From: Thermodesulfatator sp.
GTDB lineage: Bacteria; Desulfobacterota; Thermodesulfobacteria; Thermodesulfobacteriales; Thermodesulfobacteriaceae
Reading direction: 5' to 3'
Assembly (NCBI GenBank): GCA_003978075.1
Contig: QOAM01000002.1
Location: 1 to 28,514, forward strand
Length of the DNA stretch: 28,514 nucleotides
The translations under genes and the position numbers were made by a program. The notes under the pieces are model-generated. The model had not been told where the DNA came from. It did no database searches and saw nothing but the letters and a program-made list of their open reading frames with translations. Positions 1 through 8,156 of this stretch are shown piece after piece. Position 1 is the first letter of the stretch; every line of letters begins with the position of its first letter.

Positions 1-23
1 TCATCAGATCTCACGAAACGAAA

Positions 24-51
24 TTCCGGGAAACACTTGATATTCCTGGAA
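24..51 (-). terminator. Possible hairpin terminator after tRNA-Thr
   Basis: Just beyond the 3' end of the tRNA gene (read on the minus strand), TTCC-A-GGAA and TTCC-C-GGAA arms enclose a 10-base loop, giving two 4-bp helices separated by one A/C mismatch. It is followed by the moderately T-rich stretch TTTCGTTTCG, which is weak for an intrinsic terminator. The position fits a transcription end or a 3' processing signal. Low confidence. Confidence 0.3.
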
Positions 52-56
52 AAACT

Positions 57-132
57 TGGAGCCGGCGGGGGGACTCGAACCCCCGACCTGTGGATTACGA
101 ATCCACTGCTCTACCAGCTGAGCTACACCGGC
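57..132 (-). tRNA. tRNA-Thr (anticodon CGU)
   Basis: The reverse complement folds as a full cloverleaf of 76 bases. It has a 7-bp acceptor stem (one G-U pair), a D arm closed by GCTC/GAGC, and an anticodon stem GTGGA/TCCAC around loop TTCGTAA, giving anticodon CGU (reads ACG, threonine). The T arm is GGGGG/CCCCC around TTCGAGT. The 3' CCA is encoded, and the discriminator base is U73, where E. coli threonine tRNAs have A73. ispE ends 55 bases upstream, so the tRNA could be read from its own promoter or by readthrough. Its 5' end would be matured by RNase P, for which a protein-only candidate (HARP) lies at 23313-23903. Confidence 0.97.
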
Positions 133-146
133 AAATTTTTTCCATT

Positions 147-174
147 TTTTAACTCTAAAAAGTTGAGTTGTAAA
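147..174 (-). promoter_or_regulatory. Possible sigma-70-type promoter for tRNA-Thr
   Basis: On the minus strand a TTTACA hexamer (169-174) lies 16 bases upstream of TTAAAA (147-152), which is 14 bases before the tRNA 5' end. That spacing would give a short leader of about 7-8 bases. The region is AT-rich against a GC-rich background. The match is imperfect, and cotranscription with ispE is an alternative. Confidence 0.3.
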
Positions 175-187
175 GTGATCGCTGGTC

Positions 188-1030
188 TCAGTTCTCTAGT
201 CCACCGCACTGGAGATCAAAGTTAGTCACCACCCAGAAGCGGATCCGGGGGAAGGCCCGGGCTAGTTTTTTCGCGGTCTTTTCAGCCTCATCTCTTGCGA
301 CAAAGACCCCAAAGAGAGCAGAACCGGTCCCGGTAAGATGGGCTGCCAGGGCTCCACAACTCCTTAAGTTCTCCGCCAAACGTGCTAGCTCCGGGTAGGT
401 CCTCCAAATAAGCTCCTCAAAATCGTTCAGTAGGTTTTCCCAAGAAAAATCTTCTGGGCCACAGGAAAAGGGCCTTTTCCCCTTGAGCCCGGAGAGATGG
501 GCATAGGCCCAAGCTGTGGAGACCCGAAAGGGAGGGACAGCCACCACATACCAAGCCGAAAAGGTGGGCCAAGGGGTAAGCCTTTCTCCTACACCTTCTC
601 CCAAGGCCGTGGAGTAAGGTGAAAGAAAAAAAGGAACGTCCGCTCCCAGACGTAAACCCATCCTGAAGAGGGCTTCGGAAGAAAAATGGCCGGGATAAAG
701 ACGGGTGAGCCCCTGGAGGACGGCGGCTGCATCACTCGAACCCCCGCCCAAACCCGTGCCTGGGGGAATCCTTTTGTAAAGGCGAATGAAGACACCCCCC
801 TCCACCGCGGCCTCCCTCAAAAAAAGTCGCGCCGCCTGAAAACAAAGGTTCGCACGACCCGGGGGAGCCTCTCCCTCCACCTCTAAGGCTATCCCCCGAG
901 CCTTAAAAAGCTCCACCTCGTCAAATAAGGTGATCTTCTGGAAAAGGGTCTGGAGCTCGTGGTAACCGTCAGGGCGACAGCCAAGGACCCTCAGGAAGAG
1001 ATTGAGTTTGGCCGGGGCCAAAAGCCTCAT
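188..1030 (-). CDS. ispE: 4-diphosphocytidyl-2-C-methyl-D-erythritol kinase (IspE)
   Basis: Cytoplasmic GHMP-family kinase that phosphorylates CDP-methylerythritol at the 2-hydroxyl in the MEP isoprenoid pathway. The 280 residues match the usual family length. The N-terminus APAKLNLFL (residues 5-13) carries the conserved lysine, and residues 16-25 include PDGYHELQT. The glycine-rich ATP-binding loop PGTGLGGGSSDAA spans about 90-103, and GADVPFF near 130 supplies the catalytic Asp. A C-terminal HLTGTGSALFG is the third GHMP motif. The ATG overlaps the TGA of the upstream DUF1844 gene in an ATGA arrangement, so translation is probably coupled. The tRNA-Thr gene follows. The key motifs look intact. 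Confidence 0.97.
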   Translation of the reverse strand: MRLLAPAKLNLFLRVLGCRPDGYHELQTLFQKITLFDEVELFKARGIALEVEGEAPPGRANLCFQAARLFLREAAVEGGVFIRLYKRIPPGTGLGGGSSDAAAVLQGLTRLYPGHFSSEALFRMGLRLGADVPFFLSPYSTALGEGVGERLTPWPTFSAWYVVAVPPFRVSTAWAYAHLSGLKGKRPFSCGPEDFSWENLLNDFEELIWRTYPELARLAENLRSCGALAAHLTGTGSALFGVFVARDEAEKTAKKLARAFPRIRFWVVTNFDLQCGGLEN

Positions 1031-1296
1031 CGGGTGAGTTTGACAAAACGGAGGCGCAACTCATAGAGGATGCTCTCCAAGAGGCGCTCCTCATCCGGGC
1101 TCAGGTTTCCCCGGGTCTTTTCTTTGAGCATGTCCAGGGTATCGATGGTGTGCTTGGCTAAAACCAGATTCACCTCCTTGCGCTGGGTTTCAGGATGGGG
1201 AAGCTCTCCAAGATGAATGAGAGCCGTAGTGTTAAGGGAAAGAATGAAGGTGCTAAAGGTCACCGGAGGCATCCACTCCATCTTTTTCTGTTCCAT
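1027..1296 (-). CDS. DUF1844 family protein
   Basis: A small acidic protein of 89 residues starting MEQKKMEWMPPVTF. The pattern PPVTFSTFILSLNTTALIHLGE, followed by a helical segment with LAKHTIDTLDMLKEKT and LSPDEERLLESILYELRLRFV, matches DUF1844, a family of unknown function common in Deltaproteobacteria-like and thermophilic bacteria. The ATG at 1296 is preceded by a purine-rich GGGGGAGGG, so I prefer it to the upstream GTG at 1332, which would add 12 residues with a poor ribosome site. The stop overlaps the ispE start by 4 bases, so the two are likely one transcription unit. Function cannot be assigned beyond the family. Confidence 0.85.
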   Translation of the reverse strand: MEQKKMEWMPPVTFSTFILSLNTTALIHLGELPHPETQRKEVNLVLAKHTIDTLDMLKEKTRGNLSPDEERLLESILYELRLRFVKLTR

Positions 1297-1455
1297 ACCC
1301 TCCCCCTTTTTATCCCTCACGGGAGCCAACACCCACGTTCTATGGACGGTTCATCTAAAAATGGCACTTTCCGTGCAAGGCTTTACTTTACCTCCCAGAT
1401 TTATCCCTATTCAAAGACCCTGTAAATAATCAGCGATCTCTAGGGTCAGTCCGGA

Positions 1456-1824
1456 TTACTTCTCCTTTTTCTTAGTAATGACGACCTCGGTGCGGGAAAC
1501 ATACCCTCCTTTAAGGGGCTTCCTTTCGGACAAGGCCTCGTGGAGGCGCTTTACCCGATCGGTTTTAACATACTCCTTGGCCAGAGAAAGAAAACGCTGG
1601 GCATCCCGCACCTTGCCATCGAGGAGATAATCCCGGGCGCGTTTAAGTACGGCCCTTTCTCGCTCGCTCCGAAAGTCAGCTGCGTCGTGAAAGCCAAAAA
1701 GGGAAGGTAATTTCATGACCCGATCGGCCCCACAGCGGGGGCATCGGGGAAACTCCTCCCCCATCTTCATGAGGCGCTCAAAGACCTGCCCGCACACCTC
1801 ACAGCGAAATTCGTAGATAGGCAC
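1456..1824 (-). CDS. FmdB-family zinc-ribbon protein
   Basis: The N-terminus PIYEFRCEVCGQVFE followed by PRCPRCGAD gives two CxxC knuckles, the zinc-ribbon signature of FmdB-type putative regulatory proteins. A helical, charged C-terminal extension (about residues 45-122) makes it longer than the usual 70-110 residues. The start is set at GTG 1824 because it gives the typical (M)PIYEF start and GGAGAG lies about 8 bases upstream. An in-frame TTG at 1842 is less likely. It is divergent from the HAD gene at 1897 across about 70 bases, and 159 bases separate it from the DUF1844 gene downstream. FmdB was proposed as a regulator of amidase genes, but members are found widely and the role here is unknown. 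Confidence 0.85.
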   Translation of the reverse strand: MPIYEFRCEVCGQVFERLMKMGEEFPRCPRCGADRVMKLPSLFGFHDAADFRSERERAVLKRARDYLLDGKVRDAQRFLSLAKEYVKTDRVKRLHEALSERKPLKGGYVSRTEVVITKKKEK

Positions 1825-1896
1825 GGGCTTCTCTCCGAGCAAGCTCTATGGTAAAAATTTTAAACATCTTGCACCGTTTTCAAAAGGGGGGCGTAT

Positions 1897-2904
1897 ATGC
1901 CGCTCGTGGCTCTGGACTGCGAGGGTCCTCTTACTCTGAACGACAATGCTTATGAGTTCGCGGAGGCTCTCATCCCTCGGGGCGGAGAGTTTTTCGCTCG
2001 CGTCTCCCGCTATGACGATTATCTGGCTGATGTAGAAAAGCGAGCCGGCTATAAGGCCGGAGACACTCTGAAACTTATCCTGCCCTTTCTCAAGGCTTAC
2101 GGGGCTACCAATTCCCTCCTGCGGGAGTTCTCCCGCAAGACCCTTCGGGTGCTCCCTGGAGCCGTAGAGGTCTTGCGAACGCTTCCCGGGTTCCTTCCCA
2201 CCTTTATTATCAGCACCAGCTATCGGCCTTACCTGGAGGCCCTTTGTGAGGTGGCTGGTTTCCCCTTGGAGCAAGTCTTCTGCACAGAGGTGGACTTTGA
2301 GACCGTAAAGATTTCCCCCACCGAGGCCCGGGTCTTAAAAGAGTTCTGCGAAAAGATCTTGCAGCTCCCCCTCATAGAGATCCCGGAGGGAGCCCAAGGT
2401 CCGGCGGATCTCCCCCCAGAGAGCCGGCAGGCGGTGGAGGTATTGGAAGAGATCTTCTGGCAGAGACTTCCGGAAATGGAAGCCGGACGCTTTCTCCAGG
2501 AGGTCAATCCTGTGGGAGGAGCGGAAAAGGCCCGAGCTTTGGAGACGGCCCTTTCGGAGACCGGGCTTTCCCCTCTCGAGGCCCTCTATCTAGGCGACAG
2601 CATTACCGATGTGGAAGCCCTTGAGCTCGTGCGCCAAGGTGGAGGAGGGGCGGTGGCCTTCAATGCTAACCGCTACGCCCTGCGGGCGGCTGAATTTTAT
2701 GTGCTTTCAGAAAAGGCTCAGCCGGAACTCGAGCTGGCCCGAGCCTTCGCCGAACAAGGAAGAGAGGGTCTGGTGGAGTTGGCCCACCGCGCTTCCCAAG
2801 CCTACGAGATGGGACTGGTAGCCGAGGCCCCAGAGGATCTCGTTTCTCGTAGCGAGGACTTCCGCAAAGGAGTGCGTGGAGAAACCATAGGAGCCTTGGG
2901 ATGA
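1897..2904 (+). CDS. HAD-superfamily phosphohydrolase, EhaR/COG4030-like
   Basis: 335 residues. The N-terminal LDCEGPLTLND (6-16) is the modified nucleophile motif of the archaeal COG4030/EhaR group (D7, with E9 where classical HAD enzymes have the second Asp). FIISTSYRPY is motif II, and GDSITDVEAL (233-242) is motif IV with acidic metal ligands. EhaR proteins were named from the Eha hydrogenase locus of methanogens, but no hydrogenase genes occur here. The substrate is unknown and phosphoserine-phosphatase-like activity is only a family-level guess. The ATG follows a GGGGGG ribosome site. Its TGA overlaps the ATG of the rhomboid gene, suggesting coupled translation. The archaeal-type family suggests old lateral exchange. 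Confidence 0.85.
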   Translation: MPLVALDCEGPLTLNDNAYEFAEALIPRGGEFFARVSRYDDYLADVEKRAGYKAGDTLKLILPFLKAYGATNSLLREFSRKTLRVLPGAVEVLRTLPGFLPTFIISTSYRPYLEALCEVAGFPLEQVFCTEVDFETVKISPTEARVLKEFCEKILQLPLIEIPEGAQGPADLPPESRQAVEVLEEIFWQRLPEMEAGRFLQEVNPVGGAEKARALETALSETGLSPLEALYLGDSITDVEALELVRQGGGGAVAFNANRYALRAAEFYVLSEKAQPELELARAFAEQGREGLVELAHRASQAYEMGLVAEAPEDLVSRSEDFRKGVRGETIGALG

Positions 2905-3647
2905 TACCTCTCCAGGATGTCCTTCCCCGCCGCACCGTGCCTCTGGCCACCTGGGGGATTATTGTTGTAAACGCTGTAGTATTCCTCCTTGAAGTTTCTC
3001 TTCCTCCGCCCACCCGGGAGGTCCTCTTTCACTACCTCGGCCTCATCCCGGCCCGGATCACCCATCCTGGATGGGCTGCCGCCCACGGTTTCCCTCCCGG
3101 GGCCTACCTCACCTTCCTTACCCACCTCTTCCTTCACGGAGGTTGGGTGCATTTCCTCGGCAATATGTGGACCCTCTGGATCTTCGGAGACAATGTGGAG
3201 GACCGCTTGGGGCACTTGCGCTTCTTGATCTTTTATCTCTTGTGTGGGGTAGCTGCGGCCCTCACCCACATCTTTATGCACCCTGACTCCACGGTGCCCA
3301 CCATCGGGGCCTCGGGGGCCATCTCTGGAGTACTCGGGGCCTACTTCGTCATGTTTCCCTTGGCTCGAGTAATCGTCCTCGTGCCCATCTTTTTCTTCCC
3401 CTTCTTCTTGGAGGTCCCGGCCCTTCTTTACCTGGGCTACTGGTATCTCCTTCAGGTCTTCTCCGGGACCCTTTCCCTGGCACTTCCCGGAGAAATAGGG
3501 GGAGTGGCCTGGTGGGCCCACGCCGGGGGTTTTCTGACCGGGGTGCTCACCCACCGGCTTTTCTGCCGGCGTCCTCACGGTTATTTTAAAGACGAAGAAG
3601 TACCCTGGGGGCCGGTGCTTTCTTATCTCGACCGTTTAAATCGTTAA
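2901..3647 (+). CDS. Rhomboid-family intramembrane serine protease
   Basis: 248 residues with about six hydrophobic segments. The active-site serine lies in GASGAISG (S138) and the paired histidine in AHAGGF (H207), the rhomboid Ser-His dyad. The HFLGNMWTLW segment (about 93-102) provides the conserved HxxxN oxyanion motif. The N-terminal IPLQDVLPRR and the extended first loop resemble bacterial and archaeal rhomboids of the 200-250 residue class. It cleaves transmembrane segments of partner proteins in the inner membrane; the substrates are unknown. It starts at an ATG overlapping the HAD stop codon (ATGA). The next gene, 48 bases downstream, is also a membrane-associated serine protease, so the two may form a membrane-protein quality-control unit. 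Confidence 0.95.
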   Translation: MIPLQDVLPRRTVPLATWGIIVVNAVVFLLEVSLPPPTREVLFHYLGLIPARITHPGWAAAHGFPPGAYLTFLTHLFLHGGWVHFLGNMWTLWIFGDNVEDRLGHLRFLIFYLLCGVAAALTHIFMHPDSTVPTIGASGAISGVLGAYFVMFPLARVIVLVPIFFFPFFLEVPALLYLGYWYLLQVFSGTLSLALPGEIGGVAWWAHAGGFLTGVLTHRLFCRRPHGYFKDEEVPWGPVLSYLDRLNR

Positions 3648-3695
3648 AAATTTCTTTAAGAAAGGAGGAACCTTCGCTCAGGAGAGGAGGTTTTT

Positions 3696-4562
3696 ATGAG
3701 TGGTTTCGATCTTTTTTGGCTCTTTTTTATGCTGGCGGCGCTTCAGCCTGTCTTACGCCAGAGGCTCTTGGAGGCGGCCCGACAGCGCACCATTGCGCGT
3801 ATCGAAAAATCTCGCGGCTCCCGGGTCATCCTCCTGGTACATCGCCAGGAGACCATGAGCCTCCTGGGTTTCCCCATTATGCGGTTCATCGATATCAACG
3901 ATTCGGAACAGGTCATCCGGGCCATCCATATGACCGATCCCGAAGTCCCTATCGACCTCATCCTCCACACTCCTGGAGGGCTGGTGCTGGCGGCCTTGCA
4001 AATTGCCCGGGCGGTAAAGAAACACCCGGCCAAGGTCACAGCCTTTGTCCCGCATTACGCCATGAGTGGGGGAACCTTGATCGCCCTAGCCGCAGATGAG
4101 ATCGTCATGGACGAGCACGCCGTATTAGGTCCGGTGGACCCGCAACTAGGCCAATTTCCCGCAGCCTCCATCGTGCGGGCGGTAAGGGAAAAGCCCCGGG
4201 AGCATGTGGACGACCAGACCCTCATCCTGGCCGATGTGGCAGAAAAGGCCCTGCGGCAGATGAGGGAAAACCTGCGGGACCTTCTTTCCGGAAAGTATCC
4301 CCCGGAAAAGGTGGACGAGCTTGCGGAACTCCTCACTCAGGGCCACTGGACCCACGACTACCCCATCACCTTTGAGGAGGCCCGTAAGATGGGGCTTCCG
4401 GTGCGCACCGACATGCCGCACGAAATCTATCAACTCATGGGGCTTTTTCCTCAGCCGGTGCGCCAGGTGCCCTCCGTGGAATACACCCCGGTGCCACGCC
4501 GGGCCCCTACCGGCTCCCCCAACCACACTTCGTGGAGGGATTTCTGGAGAAAAGAACCCTGA
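3696..4562 (+). CDS. Membrane-anchored ClpP-fold serine proteinase (SDH family, DUF114)
   Basis: 288 residues. A single N-terminal hydrophobic anchor (about 4-22) is followed by a basic helix and a ClpP/crotonase-fold domain. DLILHTPGG (about 88-96) and AMSGGTLIAL with S124 match the SDH-type serine proteinase family (PF01972). DEIVMDEHAVLGPVDPQLG is the downstream conserved block. HWTHDYPITFEEARKMGLPV near the C-terminus is typical of the family, which is well represented in archaea and thermophiles. A GAGAGGAGG ribosome site precedes the ATG. It ends only 20 bases from the convergent dnaE stop. Family members are membrane-bound peptidases of unclear physiological target. Confidence 0.9.
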   Translation: MSGFDLFWLFFMLAALQPVLRQRLLEAARQRTIARIEKSRGSRVILLVHRQETMSLLGFPIMRFIDINDSEQVIRAIHMTDPEVPIDLILHTPGGLVLAALQIARAVKKHPAKVTAFVPHYAMSGGTLIALAADEIVMDEHAVLGPVDPQLGQFPAASIVRAVREKPREHVDDQTLILADVAEKALRQMRENLRDLLSGKYPPEKVDELAELLTQGHWTHDYPITFEEARKMGLPVRTDMPHEIYQLMGLFPQPVRQVPSVEYTPVPRRAPTGSPNHTSWRDFWRKEP

Positions 4563-4582
4563 GTGCTTGTGAAGGCCCTCCC

Positions 4583-7500
4583 TTAAGGCTCAAGCCTTAG
4601 GCCCTGGAGTTTTTCCCCCAGGAATCTCCGGGCCTCCCGCACGAAATCCGGGGAAACCTTTACGCGAAAGGCCCCGTTGAGATCCACCCGGACCACCCCC
4701 TCGGGAAAATGAAGCTCGAGCTGGGCCTCACAGGGACCAGGGGCTTGAAGCAAAAGATCGCGCAGGGTCTCGAGATGCCGGCGCTCAAGCCCTTCGGCCG
4801 CGAGAGCCACCACCAGCCGACCGGAAAGGGCCTCCGCGGCCTCCGCAAGGGGCCGCAGGTCTTCCACCAGAAGACGCACCTCCTCCGAGCCCTTCTCCAC
4901 CGTGCCCCGGGCCAGAACCAGTCGCCCCTCCTCCAGAAAGGAGACCGCCCGGGCATAAGCCTCGGGAAAGACCAGGGCCTCCACCACGGACTCCCCGTCC
5001 TCAAGCTGCACAAAGGCCATCTTCTCTCCGCGCCGGGTGGTCTTGGCCTTGATGGTTCCCAGGGCCGCCCCTACGGCAATCCGGCGCCCCTCCGGGGCCT
5101 CCCTGAGGTTGGAGACGGTATAGGGGGTGATCACCGCAAGCCAGTCCTTGAAGGCCGAAAGAGGGTGCCCGGTGAGGTAAAAGCCCAGGGCCTCCCGCTC
5201 CCGAAAGAGGCGCTCCTCCGGGGACCAGTCCGGGACCTCCTCGAGCACCGGCCCCTCTCCCGAGCCATGCGTCCCTCCCAGATCAAAGATGGAGATCTGC
5301 CCCCGGGCCCGGGCCTCGCGTTCCTTCTGGGCCCAGTCCATCACCGCCTCCAGATTCTGAAAGAGCTTGGCCCGGTTGGGTTCCAGGCGGTCAAAGGCCC
5401 CGGCCTTGATCAGGGCCTCAAGCACCCGCCGGTTGACCTTGCCCGGATCCACCCGCACACAGAAGTCCGCAAAGGACTTGAAGGGGCCGTTCTTTTCCCG
5501 TTCGGCCACGATCTCCTCCACAGCCCCGGCCCCCACGTTTTTCACCGCGGCCAGGCCGTAGCGCAGGGCCCCCTCCTCCATGGTAAAGGCCACCCCGCTG
5601 GCATTCACGTCCGGAGGACGCACCTCAATCCCCATCCTCCGGCACACGGCCACGTATTTCATGACCTCCTCGGCCTTGCCCATCTCGTAGGAGAGGAGGG
5701 CCGCCATGTAACAGAGGGGGTAGTGGGCCTTGAGATAGGCCGTCTGATAGGCCACCAGGGCGTAGGCCGCGGAATGACTCTTGTTGAAACCGTAGCCGGC
5801 AAACTTTTCCATGAGGTCAAAAATGTGCTCGGCAAGCTCCCGGGAAATGCCCCTCTCCACGGCCCCGGAGACGAAACGCGCCCGCTCTCCGGCCATGACC
5901 TCCGGGATCTTCTTGCCCATGGCCTTGCGCAGGACATCCGCCTCGCCCAGGGTGTAGCCCGCAAGCTCCTGGGCGATCTTCATCACCTGCTCCTGATAGA
6001 GGATCACCCCGTAGGTCTCCCGCAGGATGGGCTCCAGTTTGGGATGGAGGTAGTCCGGCTTGCGGCGGCCGTGCTTGACCTCGATGTACTGTTCCACCAT
6101 GCCGGACTCAAGCGGCCCCGGCCGATAAAGGGCCAGGACGGCAATGAGGTCGTTAAAGTCCGTGGGTTTTAGTCTTCGTAAAAGGTCCTTCATGCCCGAA
6201 GATTCCAGCTGGAAGACCCCGTCGGTCTCCCCCCGCCGCAAAAGCTCAAAGGTCTTCGGATCGTCGAGCGGAAGGTGGTCCAGGTTTATTTCCTTGCCGT
6301 AGTGTTTGCGCACGAGGTTTACCGCCTGGTCCAGGATGGTCAGCGTCTTGAGCCCCAGAAAGTCAAACTTGATGAGGCCGATCTTTTCCACGGCCTTCAT
6401 GTCGAACTGGGTGATAATTTCCCCGTGTTCACCCTTCATAAGGGGGAGATATTCGGTGAGGGGACGGTCGGCGATAACCACCCCGGCGGCGTGGGTGGAG
6501 GAGTGGCGGGGAAGGCCCTCAAGGGCCCGGGCGATGGCAAAGAGCCGGGCCACCCTCTCGTCCTTTTCCGCAAGCTCCCGAAGCCGCGGCTCCGCGGCCA
6601 GAGCCTCCTCCAGCTTCACATTGAGCCCCTCGGGGATGAGCTTGGCAATGGGGTCGATCTCCTTGGGCTTGAAGCCCAAGGCCCGGCCCACGTCCCGCAC
6701 TACGGCCCGGGCCTTGAGCTGCCCGAAGGTGGCAATCTGGGCCACGTACTCCTTTCCCCCGTACTTCTCCCGCACATATTCAATAACTTCGTCCCGCCGC
6801 TGCATGCAGAAGTCCACATCAATGTCCGGGAGGCTTTCCCGCTCCACATTGAGGAAACGCTCAAAGAGGAGCCCGTAGCGCAGGGGGTCCAGGTTGGTGA
6901 TACGCATGGCGTAGGCCACGAGGCTTCCCGCGGCCGAGCCCCGCCCCGGCCCCACGGGAATCCCCCGCCTCCGGGCCCAGGAGATGAAATCGGCCACGAT
7001 CAGGAAATAGCTGGCAAAGCCTTTCTTCTTGATGACCTCAATCTCGTAGTCCAGACGCTCCCGGTACTCGGCCTCCGGAGCCGCAAGCCCCGGGCCGGCC
7101 TTAAGCTCCGTCAGTCTCTCCTCAAAGCCCCTCCGCGCGGCCTCCTCAAAGACCTCCTCGTAGGTCTTTCCCGGAGGCAGGGGATAGACCGGAAAGTGAT
7201 ATTCCCCGAGACGGAGCTCCAGGTTGATCCTTTCGGCGATCTCCAGAGTCCGCGAAAGCACCTCCGGAGGATAGTCCCGGAAGCGGACGACCATCTCCTC
7301 CGGCGAGGCGAAATAGACCTGATCGGTCTCAAAACGGAAACGATTGGGATCATCCAGGGTCTTTCCGGTCTGGATGCAGAGGAGGACCTCGTGGACAAAG
7401 GCGTCTTCCCGGGAGAGAAAATGGCAATCGTTGGTGGCCACCACCGGAAGCCCCAGGCTCTCTCCCATCTCAAGGAGCACCTCGTTGACCCGGCGCTGGT

Positions 7501-8044
7501 CGGCAAGGCCGTTTTCCTGGACCTCGAGGTAAAAGCGCCCGGAGAAAAGAGCGCTGTAGGTTTCGATGAGCTCCCGGGCCCGGTCCAGATTTCCGGAAAG
7601 GATGGCCGCCGGAATTTCCCCGTGAAGACAAGCCGTAAGGGCAATGAGTCCCTCGTTGTATTCTCGGAGGAGTTCCTTGTCGATGCGGGGTTTCCAGTAA
7701 AAGCCCTCGAAATGGGCCCGGGTGGCCAGTTTGCAGAGGTTGCGGTAGCCGGTCTCGTTCATGGCCAGAAGCACCAGGTGATAGCCGGCCTCGTGTGCGC
7801 TTTTGGCCTTCTTTTCAAAGCGGGACCCCGGGGCCACATAAAATTCGCAGCCGATGAGGGGCTTGATCCCGGCCTCCCGCATCTTCTCGTAGAAATGGAT
7901 TACCCCGAAGAGATTCCCGTGGTCGGTGATGGCCACCGCGGGCATCCCGTATTCCAGGGCCTTGCGGGCCACGTCCTCCACCCTTAAGGCCCCGTCAAGG
8001 AGACTCCATTCGGTGTGGAGGTGGAGATGAACGAACTCCGCCAT
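4583..8044 (-). CDS. dnaE: DNA polymerase III subunit alpha (DnaE)
   Basis: The replicative polymerase catalytic subunit, at 1153 residues the normal DnaE1 length. The N-terminal PHP domain begins FVHLHLHTEWSLLDG and keeps ITDHGN, IGCEFYV, YHLVLL, TACLHGE and TNDCHF. Its metal ligands therefore look intact, which suggests a potentially active, proofreading-type PHP domain. The polymerase core has GRGSAAGSLVAY, the catalytic PDIDVDF (406-412), and the LYRPGPLESG and GYGFNKSHSAAYA blocks. An OB-fold (AVGAALGTIKAKTTRRGEKMAFV) and a C-terminal beta-rich tail follow. It is convergent with the proteinase gene (20-base gap). Upstream is a 112-base gap to the ERCC4 nuclease gene. No Shine-Dalgarno sequence is visible before the ATG. 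Confidence 0.98.
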   Translation of the reverse strand: MAEFVHLHLHTEWSLLDGALRVEDVARKALEYGMPAVAITDHGNLFGVIHFYEKMREAGIKPLIGCEFYVAPGSRFEKKAKSAHEAGYHLVLLAMNETGYRNLCKLATRAHFEGFYWKPRIDKELLREYNEGLIALTACLHGEIPAAILSGNLDRARELIETYSALFSGRFYLEVQENGLADQRRVNEVLLEMGESLGLPVVATNDCHFLSREDAFVHEVLLCIQTGKTLDDPNRFRFETDQVYFASPEEMVVRFRDYPPEVLSRTLEIAERINLELRLGEYHFPVYPLPPGKTYEEVFEEAARRGFEERLTELKAGPGLAAPEAEYRERLDYEIEVIKKKGFASYFLIVADFISWARRRGIPVGPGRGSAAGSLVAYAMRITNLDPLRYGLLFERFLNVERESLPDIDVDFCMQRRDEVIEYVREKYGGKEYVAQIATFGQLKARAVVRDVGRALGFKPKEIDPIAKLIPEGLNVKLEEALAAEPRLRELAEKDERVARLFAIARALEGLPRHSSTHAAGVVIADRPLTEYLPLMKGEHGEIITQFDMKAVEKIGLIKFDFLGLKTLTILDQAVNLVRKHYGKEINLDHLPLDDPKTFELLRRGETDGVFQLESSGMKDLLRRLKPTDFNDLIAVLALYRPGPLESGMVEQYIEVKHGRRKPDYLHPKLEPILRETYGVILYQEQVMKIAQELAGYTLGEADVLRKAMGKKIPEVMAGERARFVSGAVERGISRELAEHIFDLMEKFAGYGFNKSHSAAYALVAYQTAYLKAHYPLCYMAALLSYEMGKAEEVMKYVAVCRRMGIEVRPPDVNASGVAFTMEEGALRYGLAAVKNVGAGAVEEIVAEREKNGPFKSFADFCVRVDPGKVNRRVLEALIKAGAFDRLEPNRAKLFQNLEAVMDWAQKEREARARGQISIFDLGGTHGSGEGPVLEEVPDWSPEERLFREREALGFYLTGHPLSAFKDWLAVITPYTVSNLREAPEGRRIAVGAALGTIKAKTTRRGEKMAFVQLEDGESVVEALVFPEAYARAVSFLEEGRLVLARGTVEKGSEEVRLLVEDLRPLAEAAEALSGRLVVALAAEGLERRHLETLRDLLLQAPGPCEAQLELHFPEGVVRVDLNGAFRVKVSPDFVREARRFLGEKLQGLRLEP

Positions 8045-8054
8045 GGCGGTCTCT

Positions 8055-8060
8055 ATTTTA
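8055..8060 (-). promoter_or_regulatory. Possible -10 element of dnaE close to the start codon
   Basis: TAAAAT on the minus strand, five of six matches to TATAAT, ends 10 bases before the dnaE ATG. No good -35 hexamer is seen at 16-18 bases, and there is no Shine-Dalgarno sequence in the short interval. If used, the leader would be only about 3-4 bases. Low confidence. Confidence 0.25.
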
Positions 8061-8156
8061 TTCCCCGCCCCTGCTCAAGGCGAGCTACAATTTTTTCCAA
8101 AAAATGGCCTGATTATGGAGGGCTCCTAAGAGGACTTTCTCCGAGGTCCTGTAACC

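Noticed and set aside
37..225. 62-codon plus-strand frame covering the tRNA.
   Set aside because: It is read through the antisense of a perfect tRNA-Thr gene; the GGGTRTPDL-type peptide is the usual artefact of translating tRNA antisense.
4584..4599. TAAGGCT-CA-AGCCTTA palindrome at the dnaE/proteinase convergent ends as a bidirectional terminator.
   Set aside because: It overlaps the dnaE stop codon and last codons and has no T-tract on either side, so support is too weak to call.
6275..7987. A 570-codon open frame on the plus strand opposite dnaE, plus a 487-codon one at 4709-6172.
   Set aside because: GC-rich coding DNA commonly leaves the antisense frame open. The translations are His-, Gly- and Leu-rich with no domain, and dnaE is continuous and well conserved across the region.
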